A stretch of DNA of 64,000 nt, from assembly GCF_021295315.1 (NCBI RefSeq), contig NZ_JAIMJA010000007.1, forward strand, positions 163,788 to 227,787. The letters run 5' to 3'. Positions 56,039 to 64,000 of the stretch are shown here, one piece after another (the stretch's first letter is position 1; each line of letters begins with the position of its first letter). This DNA is from Motilimonas cestriensis (lineage in GTDB: Bacteria > Pseudomonadota > Gammaproteobacteria > Enterobacterales > CBDFNC01). A program made the position numbers and the translations under genes. The notes under the pieces are model-generated. The model saw nothing but the letters and a program-made list of their open reading frames with translations, was not told the DNA's origin and ran no database searches.

Positions 56039-57349
56039 ATGCTTACGGTCAACTGGCAAACGTTAAGTGACAAACAACAAACTCAGTTGTTGTCACGCCC
56101 AGCTATAAATTCATCGGCCGATATTACGGCGATTGTCACTGACATTATCGCCAATATTCGCAGCCGTGGTGATGAAGCTTTGTTCGAATATACTAAGAAA
56201 TTCGATCAAGTAGATTCAAATGATATCCGTGTTACAGCTGCGCAAATTGACGCAGCCGAACAGCGTTTAGGCAGTGAGATTAAACAAGCTATTGAAGTGG
56301 CTTATCAGCAAATTCGCCGCTTTCACCAAGCGCAAGTGCAAGACGTTATTCGCGTTGAAACCATGCCGGGTGTAGTGTGCGAAATGCACACTCAAGCGAT
56401 TGAAGCAGTTGGCCTATATATCCCAGGTGGCAGTGCGCCATTACCGTCAACGGTATTAATGGTCGGCGCACCGGCGCAATTAGCTGGCTGTAATCGCTTA
56501 GTATTATGCTCTCCGCCGCCACTGGCTGATGAAATTCTGTATGCGGCAAAAATGTGTGGCGTTGATGAAATTTACACCGTCGGCGGCGCACAAGCCGTTG
56601 CAGCAATGGCCTATGGCACACAAAGCATTGCGAAGGTTAACAAAATTTTCGGTCCCGGGAACGCTTTTGTAACCGAAGCCAAACGTCAAGTGAGCATGGA
56701 CTTTGCTGGTGCCGCCATTGATATGCCAGCTGGCCCATCGGAAGTGTTAGTGATTGCTGATGACAGTGCAGACTCACAATTTATTGCATCCGATCTGTTA
56801 TCACAAGCCGAGCACGGTCATGACTCACAATCGGTTCTTGTGACCACTTGTCCTGTGGTTGCCGAGAACACTGCGCAGGCCGTGTTAGATCAACTTGAAC
56901 TGCTAAGCCGTAAAGACATTGCGGCGCAAGCCCTTGGCCATAGCATGATTATTATTGCTAAAGATCTTGAGCAAGCCATCGAGATTTCTAACACTTACGC
57001 GCCTGAGCACTTAATTGTGCAAACTCGTGATGCGCGCAGTTTAGTTGGCCAATTAAAAAATGCTGGCTCGATCTTTTTAGGTGAATGGACACCGGAGTCG
57101 GTCGGTGATTATGCCAGTGGCACCAATCACGTACTGCCCACATACGGTTACACCAAAACCTATTCAAGTTTAGGCATGGCCGACTTTGTGAAGCGCTATA
57201 CCGTGCAAGAGCTTAGCCAAGACGGCTTACGTAATCTTGCACCAACGGTTACCCGCTTAGCGGACGCAGAAGGCTTAACGGCGCACAAACGTGCTGTTAC
57301 CATTCGCATGGACCAACTCGCTAAATGCGATCAGGCTGGTAAAAAATGA
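56039..57349 (+). CDS. hisD: Histidinol dehydrogenase HisD
   Basis: HisD oxidises histidinol to histidine in two NAD-linked steps. The 436 residues include [15 protein letters not shown], the zinc/NAD region [15 protein letters not shown] and the substrate-binding [20 protein letters not shown]. The gene begins 2 bases after hisG and overlaps hisC by 4, so it is translationally coupled on both sides. Confidence 0.96.
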   Translation: MLTVNWQTLSDKQQTQLLSRPAINSSADITAIVTDIIANIRSRGDEALFEYTKKFDQVDSNDIRVTAAQIDAAEQRLGSEIKQAIEVAYQQIRRFHQAQVQDVIRVETMPGVVCEMHTQAIEAVGLYIPGGSAPLPSTVLMVGAPAQLAGCNRLVLCSPPPLADEILYAAKMCGVDEIYTVGGAQAVAAMAYGTQSIAKVNKIFGPGNAFVTEAKRQVSMDFAGAAIDMPAGPSEVLVIADDSADSQFIASDLLSQAEHGHDSQSVLVTTCPVVAENTAQAVLDQLELLSRKDIAAQALGHSMIIIAKDLEQAIEISNTYAPEHLIVQTRDARSLVGQLKNAGSIFLGEWTPESVGDYASGTNHVLPTYGYTKTYSSLGMADFVKRYTVQELSQDGLRNLAPTVTRLADAEGLTAHKRAVTIRMDQLAKCDQAGKK

Positions 57350-58401
57350 GCATTGAAAAATTAGCAAGACAAACAGTGCAGGATCTGGTGCCTTATGAAA
57401 GCGCCCGTCGCATTGGCGGTAAAGGTGAAGTTTGGATCAACGCTAACGAAGCCCCTGATTGCAGTGAGTATCAATTAAACTGCGACCGGATGAATCGTTA
57501 TCCTGAATTTCAGCCACCTGAAGTGATTAACGCTTATGCTTCATACGCGGGCTTAAACACTGACCAAGTATTAGCAACGCGCGGCGCAGATGAAAGTATT
57601 GAACTGCTTATTCGTACCTTTTGTGAGCCGGGTAAAGACAGCATTTTAATCTGCCCACCTACCTATGGCATGTATAGCGTTAGCGCGAATACCTGTGGTG
57701 TGGATATTAAAACGGTGCCACTGCAAGCCAACTTTGATGTGGATTACCAAGCAGTCGCTGACAACCTAGATAACGTTAAAGTGGTGTTTTTATGCGCCCC
57801 TAACAACCCAACCGGTAATATGCTTGATACTAAACAGCTGAAACAGCTATTGGCAGCCGCTAAAGATCGCGCGTTGATAGTGGTGGATGAGGCCTACATT
57901 GAGTTTTGTATCGACCAGAGCCAGGTTGAGTTAATTGAACACTACGAAAACCTAGTGGTGACTCGCACACTGTCTAAAGCCTTTGCGTTGGCTGCTATCC
58001 GCTGTGGTTTTACCTTAGCGCAGCCTAGCGTAATTGACATGATGAAAAAAGTCATTCCGCCCTATCCAGTCCCCGGTCCGGTCGCGCAGATTGCCAGCCA
58101 AGCATTATCGACTGGTGGCTTACACACCATGGAGCAGCGCGTCACTACCCTAAATGCTTTGCGTCGTGAAGCATTGGCGCAATTAGATGGCTTAGCGTGT
58201 GTGACAGAGTTATTTCCAGCCACGGGTAACTTTATCTTGGCACGCTTTGTCGATTCTAAATTGGCCTTTGCCACACTTGCTAAGGCCGGTATTATCGCCC
58301 GTGATTTTGCCAACAAGCCACGTCTAGAAAACTGCATCCGTATTACCATAGGTAATAAAGCGGAAATGAGAGCCACCATCAAGGCACTCGCAGCACTATA
58401 A
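57346..58401 (+). CDS. hisC: Histidinol-phosphate aminotransferase HisC
   Basis: HisC transfers an amino group from glutamate to imidazole acetol phosphate. The 351-residue PLP enzyme (fold type I) has the lysine in [15 protein letters not shown] and the earlier CAPNNPTGN and DEAYIEF motifs. It overlaps hisD by 4 bases and is followed by a terminator-like hairpin before hisB. Confidence 0.95.
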   Translation: MSIEKLARQTVQDLVPYESARRIGGKGEVWINANEAPDCSEYQLNCDRMNRYPEFQPPEVINAYASYAGLNTDQVLATRGADESIELLIRTFCEPGKDSILICPPTYGMYSVSANTCGVDIKTVPLQANFDVDYQAVADNLDNVKVVFLCAPNNPTGNMLDTKQLKQLLAAAKDRALIVVDEAYIEFCIDQSQVELIEHYENLVVTRTLSKAFALAAIRCGFTLAQPSVIDMMKKVIPPYPVPGPVAQIASQALSTGGLHTMEQRVTTLNALRREALAQLDGLACVTELFPATGNFILARFVDSKLAFATLAKAGIIARDFANKPRLENCIRITIGNKAEMRATIKALAAL

Positions 58402-58410
58402 AAAATTATT

Positions 58411-58449
58411 GGCCGCCTGAGTGCGGCCTTTTTGCTCTGCCAGGCAGAG
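58411..58449 (+). terminator. Terminator-like hairpin inside the his operon (hisC-hisB)
   Basis: GGCCGC (58411-58416) pairs with GCGGCC (58423-58428) around CTGAGT and is followed by TTTTT. A second small stem, CTCTGC/GCAGAG, lies at 58435-58449. It sits in a 61-base gap while every other his junction is tight. It could lower downstream transcription or protect an mRNA 3' end. Confidence 0.6.
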
Positions 58450-58462
58450 GGAGAAGTAGTAA

Positions 58463-59536
58463 ATGAGCAAACAAAAATTTCTATTTATTGATCGTGACGG
58501 CACTTTAATTGACGAGCCCATTACCGATAAACAAGTTGATAGCCTAGAAAAACTAAAGTTAGAGCCCATGGTGATCCCTAACTTATTAAAGCTACAGGAT
58601 GCAGGCTATGTCCTCGTCATCGTCAGCAACCAAGACGGCCTAGGCACTGACAGCTATCCACAACAAGATTTTGATATCCCGCAAAATGCCATGATGGAAA
58701 TTTTTGCTAGCCAAGGGGTTAAATTTGAATCGGTATTACTTTGCCCACATTTCCCTCATGAAAATTGCAGCTGTCGCAAGCCACACTTAGGCATGGTGAA
58801 AGAATACTTAGCCTCAGGGCGCATTGATTTCTCTGATTCTTACGTCATTGGCGATCGCGTTACTGATGTGCAACTTGCTGAAAACATGGGCTTAGAAGGT
58901 ATTTTGTACAATACAGAAACGCTTAATTGGAATGACATCAGCGCAAAATTGCTCAACAAAGGCAATCGCGTAGGCCAAGTAACGCGCGTAACCAAAGAAA
59001 CGTCCATTAGTGTTGCGGTTGATTTAGACCAAAGTGGCGGCAATGAAATCAGCACGGGCATCGACTTTTTTGATCACATGCTTGATCAAATAGCGACTCA
59101 CGGCGGCATCCAGCTAAAAATGAACGTGAAAGGCGATTTACACATTGACGATCACCACAGCGTAGAAGACACCGCCCTCGCCCTTGGCCAAGCACTGCGC
59201 GATGCCATTGGTGATAAACGCGGTATTGGCCGTTTTGGTTTTGTCCTGCCAATGGACGAAAGTGAAGCCAGCTGTTCAATGGACTTATCGGGTCGACCAT
59301 ACCTCACCTTTAAAGCGCAATTCCCGCGCGACATGGTTGGCGCGATGGCCACTGAAATGGTTGAACACTTCTTCTATTCACTAAGCCAAACCTTAGGCGC
59401 AACGTTAAACCTAAAAGTAGAAGGCGAGAACACCCACCACATGGTTGAAGGCCTATTTAAAGCGTTCGGTCGTACTCTGCGTCAATGTGTGAAAAAAGAA
59501 GGCAATGAACTGCCATCGAGCAAAGGGGTACTTTAA
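58463..59536 (+). CDS. hisB: Bifunctional histidinol-phosphatase / imidazoleglycerol-phosphate dehydratase HisB
   Basis: The 357-residue fusion combines two steps. The N-terminal HAD phosphatase ([20 protein letters not shown], zinc site [15 protein letters not shown]) covers about 1-165; the C-terminal IGP dehydratase has the metal-binding [14 protein letters not shown] and [15 protein letters not shown] and a second [18 protein letters not shown]. This fused form is typical of gammaproteobacteria. The ATG overlaps nothing upstream; hisH starts at its last base. Confidence 0.96.
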   Translation: MSKQKFLFIDRDGTLIDEPITDKQVDSLEKLKLEPMVIPNLLKLQDAGYVLVIVSNQDGLGTDSYPQQDFDIPQNAMMEIFASQGVKFESVLLCPHFPHENCSCRKPHLGMVKEYLASGRIDFSDSYVIGDRVTDVQLAENMGLEGILYNTETLNWNDISAKLLNKGNRVGQVTRVTKETSISVAVDLDQSGGNEISTGIDFFDHMLDQIATHGGIQLKMNVKGDLHIDDHHSVEDTALALGQALRDAIGDKRGIGRFGFVLPMDESEASCSMDLSGRPYLTFKAQFPRDMVGAMATEMVEHFFYSLSQTLGATLNLKVEGENTHHMVEGLFKAFGRTLRQCVKKEGNELPSSKGVL

Positions 59537-60132
59537 TGTCTGATCTTAACGTCGTCATTATCGACACTGGTTGTGCTAACTTATCCTCGGTGCGCTTTGC
59601 CATTGAGCGCTTAGGTTACCAAGTCACCGTGTCAAAAGACCCAGCTGTATTACAAAGTGCTGACAAGCTGTTTTTACCTGGCGTTGGCACTGCCAAAGAA
59701 GCCATGAACAACTTTGTTGAGCGCGACCTTGTTGAGCAAGTGCGCGGCCTCAAACAACCTGTATTAGGTATTTGCTTAGGCATGCAGCTGATGGCTGAAT
59801 ATTCCCAAGAAGGTGATTTGGCCACTCTGGGTTTAGTGCCCGGCAATGTTGATAAGATGCAAGTAGGCAAACTACGCTTGCCACACATGGGCTGGAACCA
59901 AATCACTCCGGTTGATGGTCATCCGCTGTTTAAAGACATTCCTGCGGGCAGCTATTTTTACTTTGTGCATTCCTATGCACTCGCGGTAAACGAATACACT
60001 ATTGCCAGTTGTGAATACGGTCATCCATTTACCGCAGCAGTAGGTAAAGACAATTTTTACGGGGTGCAATTTCACCCTGAGCGCAGCGGTAAAGCTGGCG
60101 CGCAACTGATTAAAAACTTTTTGGAGCTATAA
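59536..60132 (+). CDS. hisH: Imidazole glycerol phosphate synthase glutaminase subunit HisH
   Basis: HisH supplies ammonia from glutamine to HisF. The 198-residue class I glutaminase has the nucleophile cysteine in GICLGMQLM near 82 and the His/Glu pair in VQFHPERSG. It needs HisF as partner, yet hisF is not found in this window: the operon stops after hisA. A trans-encoded hisF must exist if histidine synthesis works. Confidence 0.95.
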   Translation: MSDLNVVIIDTGCANLSSVRFAIERLGYQVTVSKDPAVLQSADKLFLPGVGTAKEAMNNFVERDLVEQVRGLKQPVLGICLGMQLMAEYSQEGDLATLGLVPGNVDKMQVGKLRLPHMGWNQITPVDGHPLFKDIPAGSYFYFVHSYALAVNEYTIASCEYGHPFTAAVGKDNFYGVQFHPERSGKAGAQLIKNFLEL

Positions 60133-60882
60133 ATGATCATCCCTGCATTAGATTTAATCGATGGCAATATTGTCCGGTTGTACCAAGGTGATTACGCGCA
60201 AAAAACCATTTATGGCGACGATCCACAAAGCCAATTTAACGCCTACAACAGCCAAGGTGCCGACTGGTTACACTTAGTTGATTTAGACGGCGCAAAAGAC
60301 GTGACCAAGCGTCAACTAGACGTGATTGCGTCACTTATCAAACATACCCCAGCCAAAATTCAAATTGGCGGTGGCGTGCGCAGTGAGCAAGATGTGATTG
60401 ACTTACTTGATGCAGGTGCGCAGCGTGTGGTGATCGGCTCAACAGCCGTGAAACAGCCCGAAATGGTGGTTGAATGGATGAAGAAATACGGCGCTGAGCA
60501 CATCGTATTAGCATTGGATATCAATATCGACGCTGATGGCAATAAAATTGTTGCCATCGCAGGCTGGCAAGAAGCCAGTGGTCAAACCATTGAAAGCCTC
60601 ATCAATATCTACTCCCCTGCTGGCTTAAAGCATGTGTTATGTACGGATATCTCCCGTGACGGCACACTCGCTGGCTCAAATGTGGAATTGTACGCTGAGC
60701 TTAAGCAACAGTTTCCAAACATTTTATGGCAAGCATCAGGCGGCATCGGTGGTTTAGATGACATAGCAGCAGTGGCGCGCTCTGGCGCCGATGGTGTCAT
60801 TGTTGGCCGCGCGCTGCTAGAAGGTAAGTTTAACGTTGAGCAAGCCATCGCTTGTTGGAACGAGAACGTAACCGCTAACTAG
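60133..60882 (+). CDS. hisA: Phosphoribosyl-formimino isomerase HisA
   Basis: HisA, a TIM-barrel isomerase, converts ProFAR to PRFAR, the substrate of the HisF/HisH complex. The 249 residues begin [18 protein letters not shown] with the catalytic Asp8, and CTDISRDGT holds the second aspartate region. The C-terminus ([12 protein letters not shown]) looks complete. In the common order hisF overlaps the end of hisA; here an unrelated sequence follows directly. Confidence 0.96.
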   Translation: MIIPALDLIDGNIVRLYQGDYAQKTIYGDDPQSQFNAYNSQGADWLHLVDLDGAKDVTKRQLDVIASLIKHTPAKIQIGGGVRSEQDVIDLLDAGAQRVVIGSTAVKQPEMVVEWMKKYGAEHIVLALDINIDADGNKIVAIAGWQEASGQTIESLINIYSPAGLKHVLCTDISRDGTLAGSNVELYAELKQQFPNILWQASGGIGGLDDIAAVARSGADGVIVGRALLEGKFNVEQAIACWNENVTAN

Positions 60883-60899
60883 TGCATAACTAATATTCT

Positions 60900-60935
60900 T
60901 TGATAACAATCGTTTGTGTAAATGGTTGTTATCAA
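60900..60935. repeat. Perfect 10-bp inverted repeat just past hisA
   Basis: TTGATAACAA (60900-60909) and TTGTTATCAA (60926-60935) face each other over 16 bases. It lies 17 bases past the hisA stop. It could be a weak terminator, a binding site or the end of an inserted element; there is no T run. Confidence 0.55.
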
Positions 60936-61042
60936 GTTTAGCTTCATTGCTCTCTATTTCCCTCAAGACCAATACTACGATACGTGGGTAGTTTAACTTC
61001 ATCTGTCAGAAGTAATAAAGTTTGCCACTTTTGAGTGCCTAT

Positions 61043-61160
61043 CCGCTCGTCTTGAGAAAGGTACTCAGGCTAAGCGCGGTTAAAGATCAATGCAGCAATT
61101 TACTTAATAAGGCAGAACGCGAGATCGGCGAGGCTCAGGGGATAATCCGAGCGTTGTCCA
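61043..61160 (+). repeat. 118-bp direct repeat, copy next to hisA
   Basis: This sequence (CCGCTCGTCTT...GAGCGTTGTCCA) matches 63658-63775 with about 13 mismatches and no gap by eye, in the same direction. Its right end is the R' end of the 61156-61212 attC site. I found no coding frame in it. Confidence 0.85.
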
Positions 61161-61212
61161 ACAATTGAATATGGGGTGTCGACTTCACGACACCTATTCT
61201 TATCTGTTAGGT
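61156..61212 (-). other. attC recombination site, cassette 1
   Basis: In minus-strand order it starts with the R'' box ACCTAAC (61212-61206), includes the inner inverted repeat GAATAGGTGTCG / CGACACCCCATATTC, and ends with the R' box GTTGGAC (61162-61156), of the form GTTRRRY. The cassette upstream begins TTAGGT, the complement of this R'' as expected for a cassette excised and inserted by IntI. Length 57 bp. Confidence 0.8.
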
Positions 61213-61234
61213 GAATTCTACGATTATCCTATTC

Positions 61235-61471
61235 TCAATCACAGCCACCAGAATCACCAAAATCAATTGAGAAAAAGTCAGCTCCACCACCAGATGAATA
61301 ACTTGATGTATTAGTTTGCCTTTTCAAGGACTCTGCTTGCTGCCTATCTAGGTTATCGACATCATTTTGTGAGTACAATAACTCGTTTGGTAAAGCATCC
61401 CCGCAAAACTCACACTTCTCGATTCTGCGGTTATAGATTGGTCTTTCACAGCTTGGGCATACAAACTTCAT
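61235..61471 (-). CDS. Gene cassette 1: small zinc-ribbon protein
   Basis: The 78-residue protein from ATG 61471 (MKFVCPSCERP) has two CxxC pairs (CPSC and CEFC) forming a zinc ribbon, then a Ser/Gly-rich acidic tail (SYSSGGGADFFSIDFGDSGGC). An ATG at 61486 would add five residues, but GGAG lies at the right distance only for the inner one. It fills a typical integron cassette between GTTAGGT (61495-61489) and its attC (61212-61156). Function unknown. Confidence 0.75.
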   Translation of the reverse strand: MKFVCPSCERPIYNRRIEKCEFCGDALPNELLYSQNDVDNLDRQQAESLKRQTNTSSYSSGGGADFFSIDFGDSGGCD

Positions 61472-61637
61472 AGATTGAGACTCCATTCACCTAACGAGAC
61501 TGTAGAATAACTCCAACAGCCAGATTTGACTAAAAAACGGGCCCTGCAATCAATCCTAAGCGCTTTTAAGACAATAGGTAATGCATTTGGAACCCATAAA
61601 ACAGGCTGTTTTTCTTAAAAAAGAGAAATTATACAGC

Positions 61638-62081
61638 CTAACGCCGCCAAAACTGCCACCATTTTTTTGATGTAGCCTGACACATAGCTTCGCCTTCCGC
61701 CTTTAGCTCTTGCCAATTGGACTGGCCATCCTCGCCGTAAACTTCACCTTCTTCGCCTTGGACTTTTGCTTTTAAGGACACTGCTATCTGATACATTTTC
61801 TTGATAATTTCATCATCAGGATTCTTAACTTTGATATTGCCCTCAAAATAATCAAACCATGCCATATTTCCGTCTTTCTCATGTCCGGAGTATCCAGTCC
61901 AAACAGATAACCCTTCGCTTTCTACTCTAAGAGTTCCATTTGGCAATTCCGCCTCAGCATAGCCGTCCAATCTTATATCTGGAGAGGATTTAACAAAGTC
62001 ACGCCACTCATCGAGCGTTATTTCATCACCCTCTTCGTCAAACCATTCAGCCTTTCTAGTGATGTGAAGGTCGTATCCCAT
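61638..62081 (-). CDS. Gene cassette 2: hypothetical protein
   Basis: The 147-residue protein from ATG 62081 (MGYDLHITRKAEWFDEEG) has an AAGGAGA site at the right distance. The longer open frame to 62156 runs back through the attC site and is not real. The protein resembles widespread small uncharacterised proteins with MGYDLHITR and WTGYSGHEKDGNMAWFDY; no catalytic motif is evident. Its stop codon lies in GCGTTAGGC, an R'-like box (61642-61636), which suggests another cassette boundary. Confidence 0.75.
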   Translation of the reverse strand: MGYDLHITRKAEWFDEEGDEITLDEWRDFVKSSPDIRLDGYAEAELPNGTLRVESEGLSVWTGYSGHEKDGNMAWFDYFEGNIKVKNPDDEIIKKMYQIAVSLKAKVQGEEGEVYGEDGQSNWQELKAEGEAMCQATSKKWWQFWRR

Positions 62082-62096
62082 GACGTCTCCTTGGGC

Positions 62097-62184
62097 AGCT
62101 AACGCTGCCAATACAGGCCGAGCGTAGCGAGGTCCAGTGCAATGCGCATTTTGCATTGCACGATTGTGCTTGGCCTTGTTATGA
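62097..62184 (-). other. attC recombination site, cassette 3
   Basis: In minus-strand order it begins TCATAAC-AAGGCC (R''/L''), has the perfect inverted repeat GTGCAATGC / GCATTGCAC in its centre and closes with GGCAGC-GTTAGCT (R'). Length 88 bp. TAACAAGGC...GCGTTAG is a familiar layout of chromosomal integron attC sites. The R'' departs slightly from RYYYAAC. Confidence 0.75.
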
Positions 62185-62201
62185 GTTTTTCTTGCAGCAT
62201 G

Positions 62202-62492
62202 CTATAGCTCCAAGTCCTCTTTTACTTCAATTATCATTTTTGCAATATTCAGGTCGTGCACCGGCGCGGCAGATAATCCCATGCTTTCCGTTGAGACTTC
62301 GCCTAGATATTTGGCAATTGAATCAGGCGAATCACTTTCCATTGCGTAAGCGAAAACTCTTGGCAGGTAAGATTGATACTCGTCCCTGGCCCAGTCTCCA
62401 TCTGAAATTCCGATTGGATCCCACTTATAAAAAAGAATCTCATCAATTCTTTTATAGAGTTCCAATTGATCTGGCGGTAACTTCTTTCCCAT
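62202..62492 (-). CDS. Gene cassette 3: hypothetical protein
   Basis: The 96-residue acidic protein (MGKKLPPDQLELYKRIDEIL...) resembles small proteins often carried as integron cassettes (YKRIDEILFYKWDPIGISD and DEYQSYLPRVF). No enzyme motif is seen. The ATG overlaps the tail of the truncated intron reverse transcriptase in another frame. Its own 5' cassette boundary is not clear. An attC follows 18 bases after its stop. Confidence 0.75.
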   Translation of the reverse strand: MGKKLPPDQLELYKRIDEILFYKWDPIGISDGDWARDEYQSYLPRVFAYAMESDSPDSIAKYLGEVSTESMGLSAAPVHDLNIAKMIIEVKEDLEL

Positions 62493-62496
62493 TACT

Positions 62497-62640
62497 CACT
62501 CTTGGTCGCTCAATTGCATAATACATTAGCATCTTCTTGAAATTACTCCAATTGTAACTGCGTCTACCACTTCGCCTATTCAACCATTTATATAAACTGT
62601 GAAGTATATAACGGTACAATCTATCAAGGCTGTGGCTATT
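62497..62640 (-). pseudogene. Truncated group II intron reverse transcriptase, C-terminal part of maturase domain
   Basis: The minus strand reads NSHSLDRLYRYILHSLYKWL then NRRSGRRSYNWSNFKKML and YYAIERPRV. The LYKWLNRRS...SYNW...ML..Y.I.RPR pattern is the maturase (X) region of group II intron proteins. It lacks the polymerase domain and any intron 3' structure. At its upstream end it abuts, head to head, an IS91-type transposase that has lost its own N-terminus. It is a broken remnant. Confidence 0.75.
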
Positions 62641-62643
62641 GTC

Positions 62644-63507
62644 TGTGGCCATCGGTTTTGCCCTCAGTGCCAACAGCGCTCCGCGTCCCAATGGTTATGG
62701 CGACAACAAAGCAAGCTACTGCCCACCACTTACTTTATGGTCACCTTCACCTTGCCTTATGAACTGCGCCCCTTAGCCGCCTCACACCCGCGTCATCTGT
62801 ATCCGCTGATGTTTAAAGTGAGCGCCCAAATCCTTAAAGACTTCGCCGCCAAACAAAACCAAGGCGAACTCGGCTTTACCTCGGTGCTGCACACCCACAG
62901 CCGACAGCGTAATCTGCATCCGCACATTCACATATTGGTGGCCAGCGGGCGTTACGATGAAAAGAAAAAACAATGGCATAAAGGCAGCAAAAACTACCTG
63001 TTTAACGCCTTTGCACTGGCCAACGTGTGGCGAGCCAGAATGCTCGACGCCATCAATCAACACCCGAGTTTAGCGCTGCCCAATCACCTGCCGCCAAAAT
63101 GGGTGGTGGATTGTCGCGCCGTGGGGGAAGGATTACCGACATTGAAATATCTATCACGTTATTTATATCGCGGCGTGCTGCCAGACAAAGACATCATTAA
63201 CATCACCAAGGATAACGTCACCTTCCGCTATCGTGATGGGCAAACCAACCACTGGAAGCAGCGCACGCTGCCAACACTGAAGTTCCTGATGCTAATGTTG
63301 CAACACGTGCTGCCCAAGGGATTACAACGCGCTCGTGATTACGGCTTTTTACGCGGTAACGCCAAAGCCATCTTGCACCAAATACAGTGCTTGCTATTGC
63401 CGTTGCTGCAACAGCTACTGGGGATTGAGCCACTGAGCCAACCGACGCGAACTTGCCCTTGCTGCCAACACAGCATGCGCTGCATTGGTATCCTGCGACC
63501 GAGATAA
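62644..63507 (+). pseudogene. IS91-family (HUH, Y2) transposase, N-terminally truncated
   Basis: From CGHRFCPQCQ, the second half of the N-terminal zinc finger, it follows the IS91-family pattern for 287 residues. The HUH motif is in LHPHIHILVASGR, and YLSRYLYRG may carry the nicking tyrosines. The first roughly 70-90 residues, including the first zinc-finger cysteines, are missing. The residues upstream of the finger (MKYITVQSIKAVAIV) come from the neighbouring intron remnant read backwards. It is probably inactive. Rolling-circle IS91/ISCR elements can move adjacent DNA. Confidence 0.8.
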
Positions 63508-63657
63508 TCAACCCCGCAAGGACGCAATAAGGATAATGGCATTCACCACGCTAAGGGCGACAACAAGAGGAATACGAATAAAGAAACAACACACAGGCAA
63601 GCCGTAACAAACTGATAAGGCAAGCGTTTATATTATGATCGCCCCCTTACATCCCTC
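63508..63657. other. Sequence between IS91-type transposase and 118-bp repeat
   Basis: If the element keeps its origin end (oriIS), it should be here, past the transposase stop. I see no textbook hairpin and cannot place the boundary. No gene is seen. Confidence 0.3.
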
Positions 63658-63775
63658 CCGCTCGTCTTAAGAAAGGTACTCAGGCTAAGCGCGGTTAAGG
63701 CTCAATGCAGCAATTTACTTATTAAGGAAGGAATCGAGCTTATCGAGGCTCCGGGGATAATCCGAGCGTTGTCCA
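63658..63775 (+). repeat. 118-bp direct repeat, copy next to group II intron
   Basis: Second copy of the 61043-61160 sequence, in the same direction. Its right end (GTCCA, 63771-63775) is exactly where the intron 3' end meets the target; in the other copy the same base leads into an intact attC site. Confidence 0.85.
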
Positions 63776-64000
63776 ATCGAGTAGGAGGAGACCTCACGGC
63801 CTCCGTCCTCTCACACCACCGTACAAGCGTGGGTCGCATACGGCGGTTTCGAATATATTTTTAATGCTTCATACCCACCTAGCAGTGAGTATAATCCTTG
63901 TTCAGTAAATCGACTATCAGGTAACGCTTGATGAAGTTGAGGCGTTTTCGACAATGCCCACCACCCCTTATCTGATATCGCGAGTCTCCACGCATTGCGT
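63776..64000 (-). mobile_element. Group IIC (attC-type) intron, 3' end only
   Basis: On the minus strand, domain V (about 63849-63816) reads CCGCCGTATGCG...CTTGTACGGTGG with the class C CGC triad. Domain VI (GGACGGAGGCC...CTCCTCCTACTCGAT) ends at 63776. The flanking exon begins TGGACAACGC. In the intact copy at 61156 the same bases follow TTGT, so the target is TTGT|TGGAC, the insertion preference of group IIC-attC introns. The 5' part lies outside the window. Confidence 0.88.
63811..63999 (-). CDS. Group II intron-encoded reverse transcriptase/maturase, C-terminal end (partial)
   Basis: The open frame entering from the right edge reads RNAWRLAISDKGWWALSKTP, then QLHQALPDSRFTEQGLYSLL, then a tail ending THACTVV at 63811. 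It resembles the C-terminal extension of group II intron proteins (GWW.LS.TP..H.AL......QGL.SL). The stop lies within domain V, and the frame continues through the start of that domain. Polymerase and maturase parts are outside the window. Confidence 0.75.
   Translation of the reverse strand, partial: RNAWRLAISDKGWWALSKTPQLHQALPDSRFTEQGLYSLLGGYEALKIYSKPPYATHACTVV

Noticed and set aside
62082..62156. Extended N-terminus for cassette 2 (MQNAHCTGPRYARP...)
   Set aside because: These codons read through the attC site 62097-62184; the inner ATG at 62081 has the AAGGAGA site.
62156..62521. Plus-strand frame of 121 codons across cassette 3 and its attC
   Set aside because: It runs opposite to a cassette gene and through the attC structure; no ribosome site or family match.
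60883..64000. Search for hisF, hisIE and an integron integrase
   Set aside because: No frame in this stretch resembles any of them; recorded as absent from the window rather than as features.
1..64000. CRISPR arrays, tRNA and rRNA genes
   Set aside because: No regularly spaced repeats and no tRNA- or rRNA-like stretch seen on either strand by eye; a covariance search was not possible.

Overview
This is a stretch of gammaproteobacterial chromosome, most likely from a marine member of the Alteromonadales (Shewanella/Colwellia/Thalassotalea/Pseudoalteromonas-like). The reasons are moderate-to-low GC, the neighbourhoods pyrD-zapC, fadR/nhaB-dsbB, ycgL/minCDE-rnd-fadD and tsaB-yoaA, the large 1618-residue NAD-glutamate dehydrogenase, and a his operon with a histidine leader peptide. 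The genus cannot be fixed from the sequence alone. No rRNA, tRNA or CRISPR array was seen.

Layout. 1-5888 (minus): the restriction half of a DNA phosphorothioation defence system, dptF-dptG-dptH, with dptH running off the left edge. 5889-6730: a decayed second dptF 5' end and a 70-bp tandem repeat. 6731-11667: pirin, a helicase IV-type UvrD helicase and an HD-GYP signalling protein. 11798-26338 (minus): zapC, pyrD, NAD-GDH, a DUF2835 protein, pepN, an NSS transporter, prc and proQ. 26745-35141: an ABC exporter, a membrane-bound AraC regulator, a secreted hydrolase, a two-part sodium:solute symporter, a periplasmic binding protein and a voltage-gated-type ion channel. 35454-40198: the prkA-yeaH-spoVR stress operon. 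40417-43696: fadR, nhaB, dsbB. 43873-54797: ycgN, a lytic transglycosylase, ycgL, minCDE, rnd, fadD, a hydrolase, two small unknown proteins, tsaB and yoaA. 54887-60882: promoter, leader peptide, attenuator and hisG-D-C-B-H-A.

The right end (60883-64000) is accessory DNA. The his operon stops after hisA; hisF and hisIE are not there. In their place on the minus strand are three integron-type gene cassettes with at least two recognisable attC sites. These are followed by a truncated group II intron reverse transcriptase lying head to head with an N-terminally truncated IS91-family transposase. At the edge is the 3' end of a group IIC intron inserted at a TTGT|TGGAC attC-type site. Two direct copies of a 118-bp sequence bracket this block. 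The block looks like a mobile integron-derived segment, or one end of an integron, that was inserted or recombined into the his operon.

Most of the core genes are ordinary. The points worth following are the interrupted his operon, the attC/IIC intron/118-bp repeat structure, the dptF remnant, a pair of dispersed palindromic elements about 85 bp long, and a terminator-like hairpin inside the his operon between hisC and hisB.
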